Below are positions 1-6,518 of a stretch of DNA of 6,870 nt, piece after piece. The notes beneath the pieces are model-generated. The model saw only the letters and a program-made list of their open reading frames with translations, was not told where the DNA came from and did not search any database. Position 1 is the first letter of the stretch. Every line of letters starts with the position of its first letter. The DNA is taken from assembly GCA_938008665.1 (NCBI GenBank), contig CALLKA010000054.1, positions 1 to 6,870 of the forward strand. Reading direction: 5' to 3'. The DNA comes from an uncultured Bacteroidota bacterium. Lineage in GTDB: Bacteria > Bacteroidota > Bacteroidia > Chitinophagales > Chitinophagaceae. A program made the translations under genes and the position numbers.

Positions 1-143
1 GCAAACATATTATCAATCTACATTGGATCGAAAAAATTGAACCTTACTTTAATGGGGGGTTATTAGTGGAATTAAAGGGCGGAGAAAAAATTGAAATTAG
101 CCGACGTCAAACAGTGAAATTTAAGGAAATGATGAGCTTCTAA
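1..143 (+). CDS. LytTR DNA-binding domain protein, C-terminal end only (response regulator likely)
   Basis: Only the last 46 codons are in the window; the reading frame starts at base 3 and ends in a double stop, TAATAA (141-146). The peptide contains INLHWIEKIEPYFNGG, then LLVELKGGEKIEISRR and a final FKEMMSF. This is the classic end of a LytTR domain: a beta strand with the I-x-x-I-E-P-Y-F-N-G motif, a turn, and the I-x-x-S-R-R motif before the last helix. LytTR domains bind DNA and usually sit behind a CheY-like receiver in LytT/AgrR-type response regulators, paired with a LytS-type histidine kinase. The receiver would lie upstream of the window, so a full response regulator is inferred, not seen. 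The gene converges on the GGGP synthase gene, whose stop codon lies 13 bp away, with no strong terminator between them. Confidence 0.88.
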   Translation, partial: KHIINLHWIEKIEPYFNGGLLVELKGGEKIEISRRQTVKFKEMMSF

Positions 144-156
144 TAAAGCTGGTGAA

Positions 157-903
157 TCAATTCAAACTATGAATCGCTTCAGCGATGGATTGAATCAATG
201 CCGGATCTTTTTCAACGGCATTGCCAACTACTATAATATCAGCGCCAGCAATACAATTTTGTTTTGCTTTCTCAGGTGTAGTAATTCCACCACCCACAAT
301 CAAAGGAATTTGAATATGTGCACTCACTTTTGCAATCATTTCAGTAGGGATTGCTTTTTGAGCACCACTTCCTGCATCCATATAAATTAGCTTTTGGCCA
401 AGCATTTCTCCAGCCATGGCAGTACATAAAGCGATATCATTTTTATTTGAAGGAATCGGGTTCGAATTTGAAATATAGGAAACGGTTGTAGGGCTGCCAC
501 CATCAATAAGCATATATCCAACTGATATAATTTCAAGACCACTTTTCTTCACAAAAGGCGCACTGATCACATGTTGTCCTATAAGTAATTCTGCATTTCG
601 TCCAGATATTAAAGACAAATATAAAAGGGCATCTGCTTTTGGTGTAATTTGATCTGGGGATCCAGGAAAAAGAATAACAGGAATATTGCATTGTTTTTTG
701 ATACTTGTAACTACGGTATCTAAAGTATCGGTCACTACTAAGCTTCCACCAACAAAAAAATAATCCACTTTGGACTTAACGGCAATATCAATGGTTTGAG
801 TTAAACTTTGGTCATTTATTTTATCTGGGTCAATTAAAACAGCAAATGCTTTTTTGGCATCTGATTTTCCCTGCGTAATAATATCGTATAGTTTATTTCT
901 CAT
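157..903 (-). CDS. Geranylgeranylglyceryl-phosphate synthase family protein (bacterial PcrB-like, group II)
   Basis: A predicted cytoplasmic (beta/alpha)8-barrel prenyltransferase of 248 residues. The family joins an isoprenyl diphosphate (geranylgeranyl or heptaprenyl) to sn-glycerol-1-phosphate, giving an ether-lipid precursor. Visible signatures, counted from the ATG at 903, are FAVLIDPDK (20-28, the conserved Asp-Pro-Asp near the metal and diphosphate), FVGGSLVV, LFPGSPDQI, the YLSLISGRN and LIGQHV stretch, the DGGSPTTV motif, YMDAGSGA (174-181), and the phosphate-binding VGGGI (203-207) and VVGNAVEKDP around 226. The length is normal for the family. The open frame extends 12 codons upstream to a TTG at 939, but the ATG at 903 is preferred: it is a standard start, and MRNKLYDII leading to FAVLIDPDK fits a short first helix. 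No clear Shine-Dalgarno precedes it. A weak TAnnTTTG match (TATTTTTG, minus strand, 1045-1038) could be its promoter. Group II enzymes are common in Bacteroidota, where the downstream lipid is not established. The exact prenyl substrate cannot be read from the sequence. Confidence 0.92.
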   Translation of the reverse strand: MRNKLYDIITQGKSDAKKAFAVLIDPDKINDQSLTQTIDIAVKSKVDYFFVGGSLVVTDTLDTVVTSIKKQCNIPVILFPGSPDQITPKADALLYLSLISGRNAELLIGQHVISAPFVKKSGLEIISVGYMLIDGGSPTTVSYISNSNPIPSNKNDIALCTAMAGEMLGQKLIYMDAGSGAQKAIPTEMIAKVSAHIQIPLIVGGGITTPEKAKQNCIAGADIIVVGNAVEKDPALIQSIAEAIHSLN

Positions 904-1153
904 TTTATATGCCCGTGTAAGGTGCAATATTTTTTCCAAAAAAACACATAATAAAACAGGTAAAAATTATTTTTTTCTGTTTTATATACCCCCGAGCCGT
1001 AATTACCTCAAAGGAGTTTGTTGTTTATCGGAATCACCAAAAATATTGATTTTATTGCAACAAGGGATAAGGGGTGCTAACAAATACTAAAAATTTCAAA
1101 CATCCAAGGTTTTTTTTTCGCAGAAACTAACATCTCATGGGGATAAATCATGA

Positions 1154-1181
1154 AAATCAAGCCGGATATAGGGTTTGATTT
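1154..1181. repeat. Inverted repeat, 10-bp stem, upstream of nrdJ
   Basis: The left arm AAATCAAGCC (1154-1163) pairs with the right arm GGTTTGATTT (1172-1181), with one G-U pair and an 8-base loop. No T-run follows, so it does not look like a terminator. It sits about 140 bp before the nrdJ start and upstream of the candidate promoter, where an operator for a dimeric regulator would fit. No known regulator consensus was recognised. Confidence 0.5.
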
Positions 1182-1193
1182 AATTCACATTTC

Positions 1194-1213
1194 TTTTCCA
1201 CAGCTGTTGATAT
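1194..1213. promoter_or_regulatory. Two facing DnaA-box-like 9-mers
   Basis: TTTTCCACA (1194-1202, plus strand) matches the DnaA box TTATCCACA at 8 of 9 positions and fits TTWTNCACA. On the opposite strand ATATCAACA (1213-1205) matches at 7 of 9. They face each other 2 bp apart around the palindrome ACAGCTGT (1200-1207). DnaA is known to control the ribonucleotide reductase operon nrdAB in Escherichia coli, so the placement before nrdJ is suggestive. Short AT-rich matches like these arise easily by chance. Confidence 0.25.
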
Positions 1214-1221
1214 TTCGATGC

Positions 1222-1251
1222 TTGCTTTGTGATTTTAGAAGGATATTTTCG
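1222..1251 (+). promoter_or_regulatory. Candidate Bacteroidota-type promoter of nrdJ
   Basis: TTG at 1222-1224 is followed after 19 bp by TATTTTCG (1244-1251), one mismatch from the -7 consensus TAnnTTTG used by the Bacteroidota primary sigma factor. The spacing matches the usual -33/-7 distance. Transcription would begin a few bases after 1251, so the leader would be roughly 65 nt long and would start at or just within the hairpin at 1256-1285. Confidence 0.35.
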
Positions 1252-1255
1252 TATA

Positions 1256-1285
1256 CCCATCAAGGTTTTTTGAAAACCTAATGGG
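1256..1285 (+). promoter_or_regulatory. Leader hairpin of nrdJ (5' UTR)
   Basis: The outer stem CCCAT (1256-1260) pairs with ATGGG (1281-1285). After a small 2x1 internal loop, the inner stem AGGTTTT (1263-1269) pairs with AAAACCT (1273-1279) around a TTG loop. In total 12 bp pair. It lies 35 bp before the nrdJ ATG and would sit at the very 5' end of the mRNA if the candidate promoter is right. It could stabilise the transcript or regulate it; it does not block the start codon by itself and has no terminating T-run. Confidence 0.45.
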
Positions 1286-1320
1286 ATAACCCACTAACAT
1301 CCTTAAATAGAAACAAGACC

Positions 1321-4300
1321 ATGGCTACTACTCCTAAAACAAAAAAGGGCTTACAATTTACACGCCTTTTTACAAAAGAAAATGTTTCTCCATTTGATCA
1401 ATTCGATTATGATTACCGAGATAGTGTAATCAAAAATCCAAACGGAGAAAAAGTGTTTGAAATGACCAATGTGGAAGTGCCGAAACAGTGGAGTCAAATT
1501 GCAACAGATATTCTTGCACAAAAATATTTTAGAAAAGCCGGCGTACCTCAAGCAGATGGTTCCTTAGGTCGTGAAACAACAGTAAAGCAAGTTGCGCATC
1601 GTATGGCGAATTGCTGGAGAGTGTGGGGTGAGCGTTATGGTTATTTTGCAACTGAACAAGATGCACAAATATTTTATGAGGAGTTAGTATATAGTATTTT
1701 AAATCAAGCTTGTGTTCCAAATTCACCTCAATGGTTTAATACAGGTTTACATGAAAGTTATGGTATTACAGGTGGTGCGCAAGGGCACTATTATGTTGAT
1801 CCAAAAGATAAAAAATTAAAGAGATCAACCAGTGCATATGAGCGTCCGCAACCACATGCTTGTTTTATCTTAAGCGTAAGCGATGATTTAGTGAATGAGG
1901 GGGGGATTATGGATTTATGGACAAGAGAAGCCAGAATCTTTAAATACGGATCTGGTGTTGGAACTAACTTTTCTCAAATCAGAGGGGCTAACGAGAAATT
2001 ATCTGGTGGCGGTTCATCAAGTGGCTTAATGAGCTTCTTAAAAATTGGTGATCGTGCTGCAGGCGCCATTAAATCTGGTGGTACTACACGTCGTGCTGCT
2101 AAAATGGTTTGTTTGGATTTAGATCATCCAGAAGTAATGGACTTCATTAACTGGAAAGTAAAAGAAGAAGATAAAGTAGCTGCTTTAATAGCGGCTGGTT
2201 ATGACAATAGTTATGAAGGAGAAGCATATGCAACTGTGTCTGGGCAAAACTCAAACAACTCGGTGCGTATTCCGAACAGCTTCTTTAAAGCATTGTCTGA
2301 AAATGGCAATTGGGAATTAAAAGCACGTACTGATGGTCGTGTGATGCAATCAATACCTGCACGTGAAGTATGGGATCAAATTGCAAACGCTGCATGGCGT
2401 TGTGCGGATCCAGGAACACAATATGATACTACTATTAATGAGTGGCATACATGTCCAAAAGGGGGAAGAATTAACGCTTCAAACCCATGTTCAGAATATA
2501 TGTTCTTGGACAACACGGCTTGTAACCTAGCGTCTATCAATTTGCGCAAATTCTTTAATGAGTCTGACAATACTTTTGATGTAACTGGTTTTGAGTATAC
2601 GACAAGATTATGGGCTACTGTATTAGAAGTTTCTATTTTAATGGCGCAGTTCCCTTCTAAAGAAGTAGCACAATTATCATATGACTACAGAACGACAGGG
2701 TTAGGTTTTGCCAACCTTGGTTCAATGTTAATGGTAAGTGGTATTGCTTACGATAGCGAAGAAGCACGTGGTATTGCAGGATCAATCACTGCGATCATGA
2801 CGGGCGTTGCATATAAAACATCGGCTGAATTAGCTTCTTTCTTAGGTGCTTTTGATAGATATGAAGAAAATAAAGAAGATATGTTACGTGTAATGCGTAA
2901 TCACCGCGCTGCTGCTTATGATGCAGAAGGTGCTTATGTAGGTCTTGAAATTAAACCACAAGGAATTAAAGCACAACATACGCCTGATTATTTATTGAAA
3001 GCTGCAACGAAGGCTTGGGATGATGCAGTTCAATTAGGTGAAAAATATGGTTATAGAAATGCACAAACAACTGTAATCGCGCCAACTGGAACGATTGGTT
3101 TAGTAATGGATTGCGATACTACAGGTGTTGAACCAGATTTTGCTTTAGTGAAATTTAAAAAATTATCAGGCGGTGGATATTTTAAAATAATCAACCAATC
3201 GGTACCACAAGCATTAAAGAATTTAGGATATACACAAGCTGAAAATGATGCAATTGTAAACTTTGCTGTTGGACATGCAAGTTTCGCAGGTGCTCCATAT
3301 ATTAATAATGAATCTTTATTAGCGAAAGGATTTACAGCGGAAGAAATTGCAAAATTAAATGGTGCTGCAAAATCAGCATTTGAAATTGGATTCATCTTTA
3401 ACCGTTTCACATTGGGTGATGCTTGTTTAACAAGGTTAGGATTTAAGGAAGAAGTTTTTGCTGATTGGTCATTTAATTTATTAGAATCATTAGGATTTAC
3501 AGAAGATCAAATAGATGCTGCCAACGATTATGTTTGTGGTACTATGACTGTAGAAGGTGCACCAGCATTAAAAGAGGAGCATTTGTCCATATTTGATTGT
3601 GCGAATAAAAATGGTAAAAAAGGCGAAAGATACATTCATGCGCATGGTCACATAAGAATGATGGCTGCTTGCCAACCATTCTTATCGGGTGCGATTTCTA
3701 AAACCATTAACCTTCCAAACGAAGCAACTGTTGAAGAAATTGCCGATTCTTATTTAATGAGTTGGACACTCGGTTTAAAAGCGAATGCGATATACCGCGA
3801 TGGTTCTAAATTAAGTCAGCCATTAAGTACAAAATCTGATAAAAAGAAAAAAGCAGATGCGACAACTGAAGAGGAAGTTGCAGTAGCAGAAGCAGGTTCT
3901 CAATTGGTTGACCTAAGTAAATTAAATGTAGATGAGTTGTTAGAAGAAGTTCAAAAAAGAATGTCTGCTTCAACGGATACTAAATTTAAGCGTCAACTAT
4001 CTAGAATCGTTGAGCGTAAATCATTACCTGCTAAGCGTCGTGGGTTTACACAAAAAGCGCGTATTGGTGGACAGGTTTTATTCTTAAGAACAGGCGAGTA
4101 CAATGACAGCACTTTAGGTGAAATATTTATCGATTTAGCAAAAGAAGGATCAACACTTCGTAGTTTAATGAACTGCTTTGCCATCTCAATTTCAGTTGGT
4201 TTACAATATGGTGTTCCATTGGAAGAGTTTGTTGAGAAATTTGTATTTACCAAGTTCGAACCTTCAGGAATGGTCGATCATCCAAATATCAAAACAACCA

Positions 4301-4653
4301 CTTCGATTGTTGACTTTATATTCCGTTCATTAGCTTATGAATATTTAGGCAGAACTGATTTAGTTCATGTATTAGACAAGCCGACAGTTGAAAATTTAGG
4401 TGAGGAGGGCGATATTACATTAGTGGGAAAGCCTGAGTTAAGTAGCATTCGTGTTACTGCGCCAACAGTTGCTAAAGCGAATGTAGCTGTAGCAGTTGAA
4501 ACAACGGCTGGTGGATCATTAGACCAAGTGCAAGCAGCTGCTAAGAGTATGCAAAGTGATGCGCCAGCTTGTAGCACATGTGGACATATTACAATCAGAA
4601 GCGGTACTTGCTATAAATGCTTGAACTGTGGAACCTCAATGGGGTGCAGTTGA
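1321..4653 (+). CDS. nrdJ: Adenosylcobalamin-dependent (class II) ribonucleotide reductase, long form
   Basis: This 1110-residue cytoplasmic enzyme reduces ribonucleotides to deoxyribonucleotides, using coenzyme B12 to generate a thiyl radical, and works with or without oxygen. The N-terminal domain (about 12-130) contains VEVPKQWSQIA and ILAQKYFRKAGVP, typical of long NrdJ proteins; no ATP-cone is visible. The catalytic barrel (about 130-835) carries Cys181 in PHACFIL, the NPCSE loop with Asn388, radical Cys390 and Glu392, Cys401 as partner of Cys181, and APTGTI at 587-592. The 390/401 spacing matches other class II enzymes. A Lys/Glu/Ala-rich linker (841-860) leads to a TSCPD domain (about 900-1015, with KEGSTLRSLM at 941). 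An Ala/Val-rich stretch precedes a cysteine tail (Cys1084, 1087, 1097, 1100, 1103, 1109) that should bind zinc and shuttle electrons to the active site. The ATG at 1321 has an A-rich leader and no Shine-Dalgarno. The gene stands alone, with no beta subunit, as expected for class II. All key residues are intact. Confidence 0.97.
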   Translation: MATTPKTKKGLQFTRLFTKENVSPFDQFDYDYRDSVIKNPNGEKVFEMTNVEVPKQWSQIATDILAQKYFRKAGVPQADGSLGRETTVKQVAHRMANCWRVWGERYGYFATEQDAQIFYEELVYSILNQACVPNSPQWFNTGLHESYGITGGAQGHYYVDPKDKKLKRSTSAYERPQPHACFILSVSDDLVNEGGIMDLWTREARIFKYGSGVGTNFSQIRGANEKLSGGGSSSGLMSFLKIGDRAAGAIKSGGTTRRAAKMVCLDLDHPEVMDFINWKVKEEDKVAALIAAGYDNSYEGEAYATVSGQNSNNSVRIPNSFFKALSENGNWELKARTDGRVMQSIPAREVWDQIANAAWRCADPGTQYDTTINEWHTCPKGGRINASNPCSEYMFLDNTACNLASINLRKFFNESDNTFDVTGFEYTTRLWATVLEVSILMAQFPSKEVAQLSYDYRTTGLGFANLGSMLMVSGIAYDSEEARGIAGSITAIMTGVAYKTSAELASFLGAFDRYEENKEDMLRVMRNHRAAAYDAEGAYVGLEIKPQGIKAQHTPDYLLKAATKAWDDAVQLGEKYGYRNAQTTVIAPTGTIGLVMDCDTTGVEPDFALVKFKKLSGGGYFKIINQSVPQALKNLGYTQAENDAIVNFAVGHASFAGAPYINNESLLAKGFTAEEIAKLNGAAKSAFEIGFIFNRFTLGDACLTRLGFKEEVFADWSFNLLESLGFTEDQIDAANDYVCGTMTVEGAPALKEEHLSIFDCANKNGKKGERYIHAHGHIRMMAACQPFLSGAISKTINLPNEATVEEIADSYLMSWTLGLKANAIYRDGSKLSQPLSTKSDKKKKADATTEEEVAVAEAGSQLVDLSKLNVDELLEEVQKRMSASTDTKFKRQLSRIVERKSLPAKRRGFTQKARIGGQVLFLRTGEYNDSTLGEIFIDLAKEGSTLRSLMNCFAISISVGLQYGVPLEEFVEKFVFTKFEPSGMVDHPNIKTTTSIVDFIFRSLAYEYLGRTDLVHVLDKPTVENLGEEGDITLVGKPELSSIRVTAPTVAKANVAVAVETTAGGSLDQVQAAAKSMQSDAPACSTCGHITIRSGTCYKCLNCGTSMGCS

Positions 4654-4654
4654 T

Positions 4655-4692
4655 TTTTTGGAAATTTTTATAAAATATAAAATTTCCAAAAA
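4655..4692. repeat. Perfect 14-bp AT-rich inverted repeat just after nrdJ
   Basis: TTTTTGGAAATTTT (4655-4668) is the exact reverse complement of 4679-4692, with a 10-base loop between. It begins one base after the nrdJ stop codon (4651-4653). The transcript would fold into a long weak-pair stem. The A-run on one arm and T-run on the other could let it act as a terminator in either direction, but there is no T-run after the stem on the plus strand. Its closeness to the stop suggests 3'-end protection or processing ahead of the main terminator. Confidence 0.55.
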
Positions 4693-4709
4693 TATCCTCT
4701 AATGATTTT

Positions 4710-4740
4710 AATCCCCACCCATTAAGGGTGGGGATTTTTA
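4710..4740 (+). terminator. Rho-independent terminator of nrdJ
   Basis: AATCCCCACCC (4710-4720) pairs perfectly with GGGTGGGGATT (4726-4736) around the loop ATTAA. The stem is 11 bp and GC-rich, followed by TTT and then AC. It lies 57 bp after the nrdJ stop and 134 bp before the next start, so it should separate nrdJ from the GMC oxidoreductase gene. The T-run is short. Confidence 0.85.
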
Positions 4741-4873
4741 CTTTAAACCTACCCTAAAGGAAACCTGGCCTTTTGCTTTTACTAAAACGCAAACTTTCAT
4801 GTAAAAATTAGGCAACCATTAATTATTTTCTTTAAATTCATAGTTCAATACCAATAGAGAAAAAAATAGCAAT

Positions 4874-6466
4874 ATGTCCAATTTTCAAGTAAAAGTTTCG
4901 CCGAAAAATTATGACGCAGTCATTGTTGGTTCAGGCGCAGGAGGGGGAATGTCAGCCTATGTTTTAGCAAAGGCTGGACTTAAAGTTTGTTTGTTAGAGG
5001 CGGGTCCTGAATTTGATCCAGCTAAAAACTCATCACAATTAAAAAATCCATGGGAATCACCGCGTCGTGGGGCAAGTACCAAAATGCGTCCATTTGGCGA
5101 TTTTGATGCTTCCTATTGGGGTTGGGAAATTGATGGTGAACCGTATACCCAAACGCCAGGCAGTGATAAATTTGAGTGGTGGAGAGCTAGAATGGTGGGT
5201 GGTCGTACCAACCATTGGGGTCGTATTTCATTGCGATTCGGGCCAAAAGATTTTAAAAGAAGAAGTATTGACGGCTTAGGCGACGATTGGCCAATAGGTT
5301 ATGAGGACATCAAACCTTATTATGATAAAATTGATAAATTAATTGGTGTATACGGAACAAATGAAGGGTTGCCAAATGATCCAGATGGTATTTTTTTACC
5401 GCCGCCAAAACCAAGGTTGCATGAGTTGATGTTTAAAAAAGCAGCAACAGGAATTAACATACCAGTGATTCCATCCCGTTTATCTATTTTAACTAAAAAA
5501 ATAAATGATGATCGCGGGGTTTGTTTTTACTGCGGTCAATGTAATCGTTCATGTAAAGTGTACGGCGATTTTTCTTCTTCTTCGGTTTTAGTTCGACCAG
5601 CACTATTAACAGGCAATGTTGATTTAATTACTGGTGCTATGGCACGTGAAGTAATTACGGACAGAGAAGGTAAAGCGGTAGGCATTTCCTATGTGAACAA
5701 AGCCGATAGACAGGAGTATCAAATTAATGCAAAAATAGTTGTGTTAGGTGCAAGTACATGTGAGACTGCGCGTTTATTATTAAATTCAAAATCATCCAAA
5801 CATCCAAATGGTTTGGCGAATAGTTCAGGGGTTGTAGGACATTATTTGCATGACTCAACTGGCGCTGCTTTGGGTGGCGTTATTCCAAGTTTGTTTGGTC
5901 GTAAGCGTTACAACGAAGATGGCGTTGGTGGTATGCACGTGTATACACCTTGGTGGTTGGATAATAAAAAATTAAATTTTCCTAGAGGATACCATATTGA
6001 ATATTGGGGTGGTATGAGTCAGCCTGGTTACGGATTTGGAATGGGCCAACAAGGATTGAATGGCAAGTTTCAAGTCAATGGTAGAACCAAGGAAGCTGGT
6101 GGATACGGAGAATCATTGAAAGAGGATGTTCGCTTTTTTTATGGTGCAAGTGTAGGTATGGGCGGAAGAGGTGAAGCGGTGCCTAGGTTTGAAAATCATT
6201 GTAAAATTGACCCGGATGTAGTTGACAAATATGGTATTCCAGTATTAAAGTTTGATTGTAAAAATTCAGAATACGAAGTACAGCAAGCAAAACATATGAA
6301 GGAAACCTTCCGTGAAATTATGCATGAAATGGGCGCAGTAATTACTTGGGGTGATCAAGATGATGCAAGTAATAAATATGGATTATCAAATCCAGGTAGA
6401 CTGATATTAATTTCTGCACTTGTAGGAGCTACTGGGTACACTGATGTATCCAAGATAGATAAGTAA
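4874..6466 (+). CDS. GMC-family FAD oxidoreductase, C-terminally truncated, with Cys cluster
   Basis: A 530-residue flavoprotein of the glucose-methanol-choline family, closest in style to gluconate/FAD-glucose dehydrogenase large subunits that oxidise sugars or alcohols. Visible features are the FAD-binding Rossmann motif GSGAGGG (19-25), Glu42 for the ribose in LLEAGP, the flavin-contact segment MVGGRTNHWGR (107-117), a cysteine cluster Cys217, Cys220, Cys223, Cys227, the SSSSVLVRPALLTG segment, and the FAD-domain return VVLGASTCETARLLLNS. The substrate domain follows (GRGEAVPRFENH and IDPDVVDKYGIPVLKFD). Homologues then continue with a His-Glu-x-Gly-Thr-x-Arg-Met-Gly block and an Asn-Pro-Thr-Leu-Thr block, which hold the catalytic His and Asn. 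Here recognisable similarity stops near Arg509, and 21 unrelated-looking residues lead to TAA. Neither other forward frame continues the domain. No Tat or Sec signal is seen at the N terminus. It may be a degraded gene or an altered enzyme. The start ATG has an A-rich leader, and no convincing promoter was found in 4741-4873. Confidence 0.88.
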   Translation: MSNFQVKVSPKNYDAVIVGSGAGGGMSAYVLAKAGLKVCLLEAGPEFDPAKNSSQLKNPWESPRRGASTKMRPFGDFDASYWGWEIDGEPYTQTPGSDKFEWWRARMVGGRTNHWGRISLRFGPKDFKRRSIDGLGDDWPIGYEDIKPYYDKIDKLIGVYGTNEGLPNDPDGIFLPPPKPRLHELMFKKAATGINIPVIPSRLSILTKKINDDRGVCFYCGQCNRSCKVYGDFSSSSVLVRPALLTGNVDLITGAMAREVITDREGKAVGISYVNKADRQEYQINAKIVVLGASTCETARLLLNSKSSKHPNGLANSSGVVGHYLHDSTGAALGGVIPSLFGRKRYNEDGVGGMHVYTPWWLDNKKLNFPRGYHIEYWGGMSQPGYGFGMGQQGLNGKFQVNGRTKEAGGYGESLKEDVRFFYGASVGMGGRGEAVPRFENHCKIDPDVVDKYGIPVLKFDCKNSEYEVQQAKHMKETFREIMHEMGAVITWGDQDDASNKYGLSNPGRLILISALVGATGYTDVSKIDK

Positions 6467-6518
6467 GCGCAGTCTTTTGCTTTTAGTGCTTCGATGTTTA
6501 GTTGTACATTCATAGTTT

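Larger units (their letters stand above)
904..1320. other. Divergent intergenic region with leader and promoter elements of nrdJ
   Basis: This 417-bp stretch lies between two divergently transcribed genes and holds no convincing coding sequence. It contains, in order: an SD-like AAAGGAG at 1010-1016 with no good ORF after it; a nine-T run at 1110-1118; a 10-bp-stem inverted repeat (1154-1181); two facing DnaA-box-like 9-mers (1194-1213); a Bacteroidota-type promoter candidate (1222-1251); and a leader hairpin (1256-1285). I looked for a cobalamin riboswitch B12 box and for an NrdR box, both expected near B12-dependent or ribonucleotide reductase genes, and saw neither. Confidence 0.6.

Noticed and set aside
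135..150. Short inverted repeat AGCTT/AAGCT over the LytTR stop codon as a possible terminator.
   Set aside because: Only 5 bp of stem and no T-run; too weak to call.
904..939. Upstream TTG start for the GGGP synthase, adding 12 residues.
   Set aside because: TTG is a rarer start and the extra residues are not needed for the barrel. The ATG at 903 gives a normal family-length protein. Conservation in orthologues would decide.
854..1090. Plus-strand open frame of 78 codons over the GGGP synthase start and upstream region.
   Set aside because: It overlaps the start of the minus-strand gene, has a random-looking Phe/Ile/Leu-rich product, and has no ribosome binding site or family likeness.
1150..1281. 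Small plus-strand ORF of 43 codons (ATG at 1150) with GGGGA 7 bases upstream, ahead of nrdJ.
   Set aside because: It overlaps the palindrome, the DnaA-like boxes, the promoter candidate and half of the leader hairpin. Its product (with FRCLLCDFRR) resembles nothing recognised, and the candidate promoter lies inside it. A leader peptide is possible but unsupported.
904..1320. Cobalamin riboswitch or NrdR box expected for a B12-dependent ribonucleotide reductase.
   Set aside because: No B12-box-like segment and no NrdR-like palindrome could be seen by eye. A covariance-model search would settle it.
3051..3410. Minus-strand open frame of 119 codons inside nrdJ, and other shorter antisense frames in the same gene.
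   Set aside because: They lie fully within a strongly conserved coding gene on the other strand, and their products show no family features.
4741..4873. Promoter for the GMC gene (TATTTTCT at 4824-4831 considered).
   Set aside because: It matches TAnnTTTG poorly and has no TTG at a suitable distance upstream.
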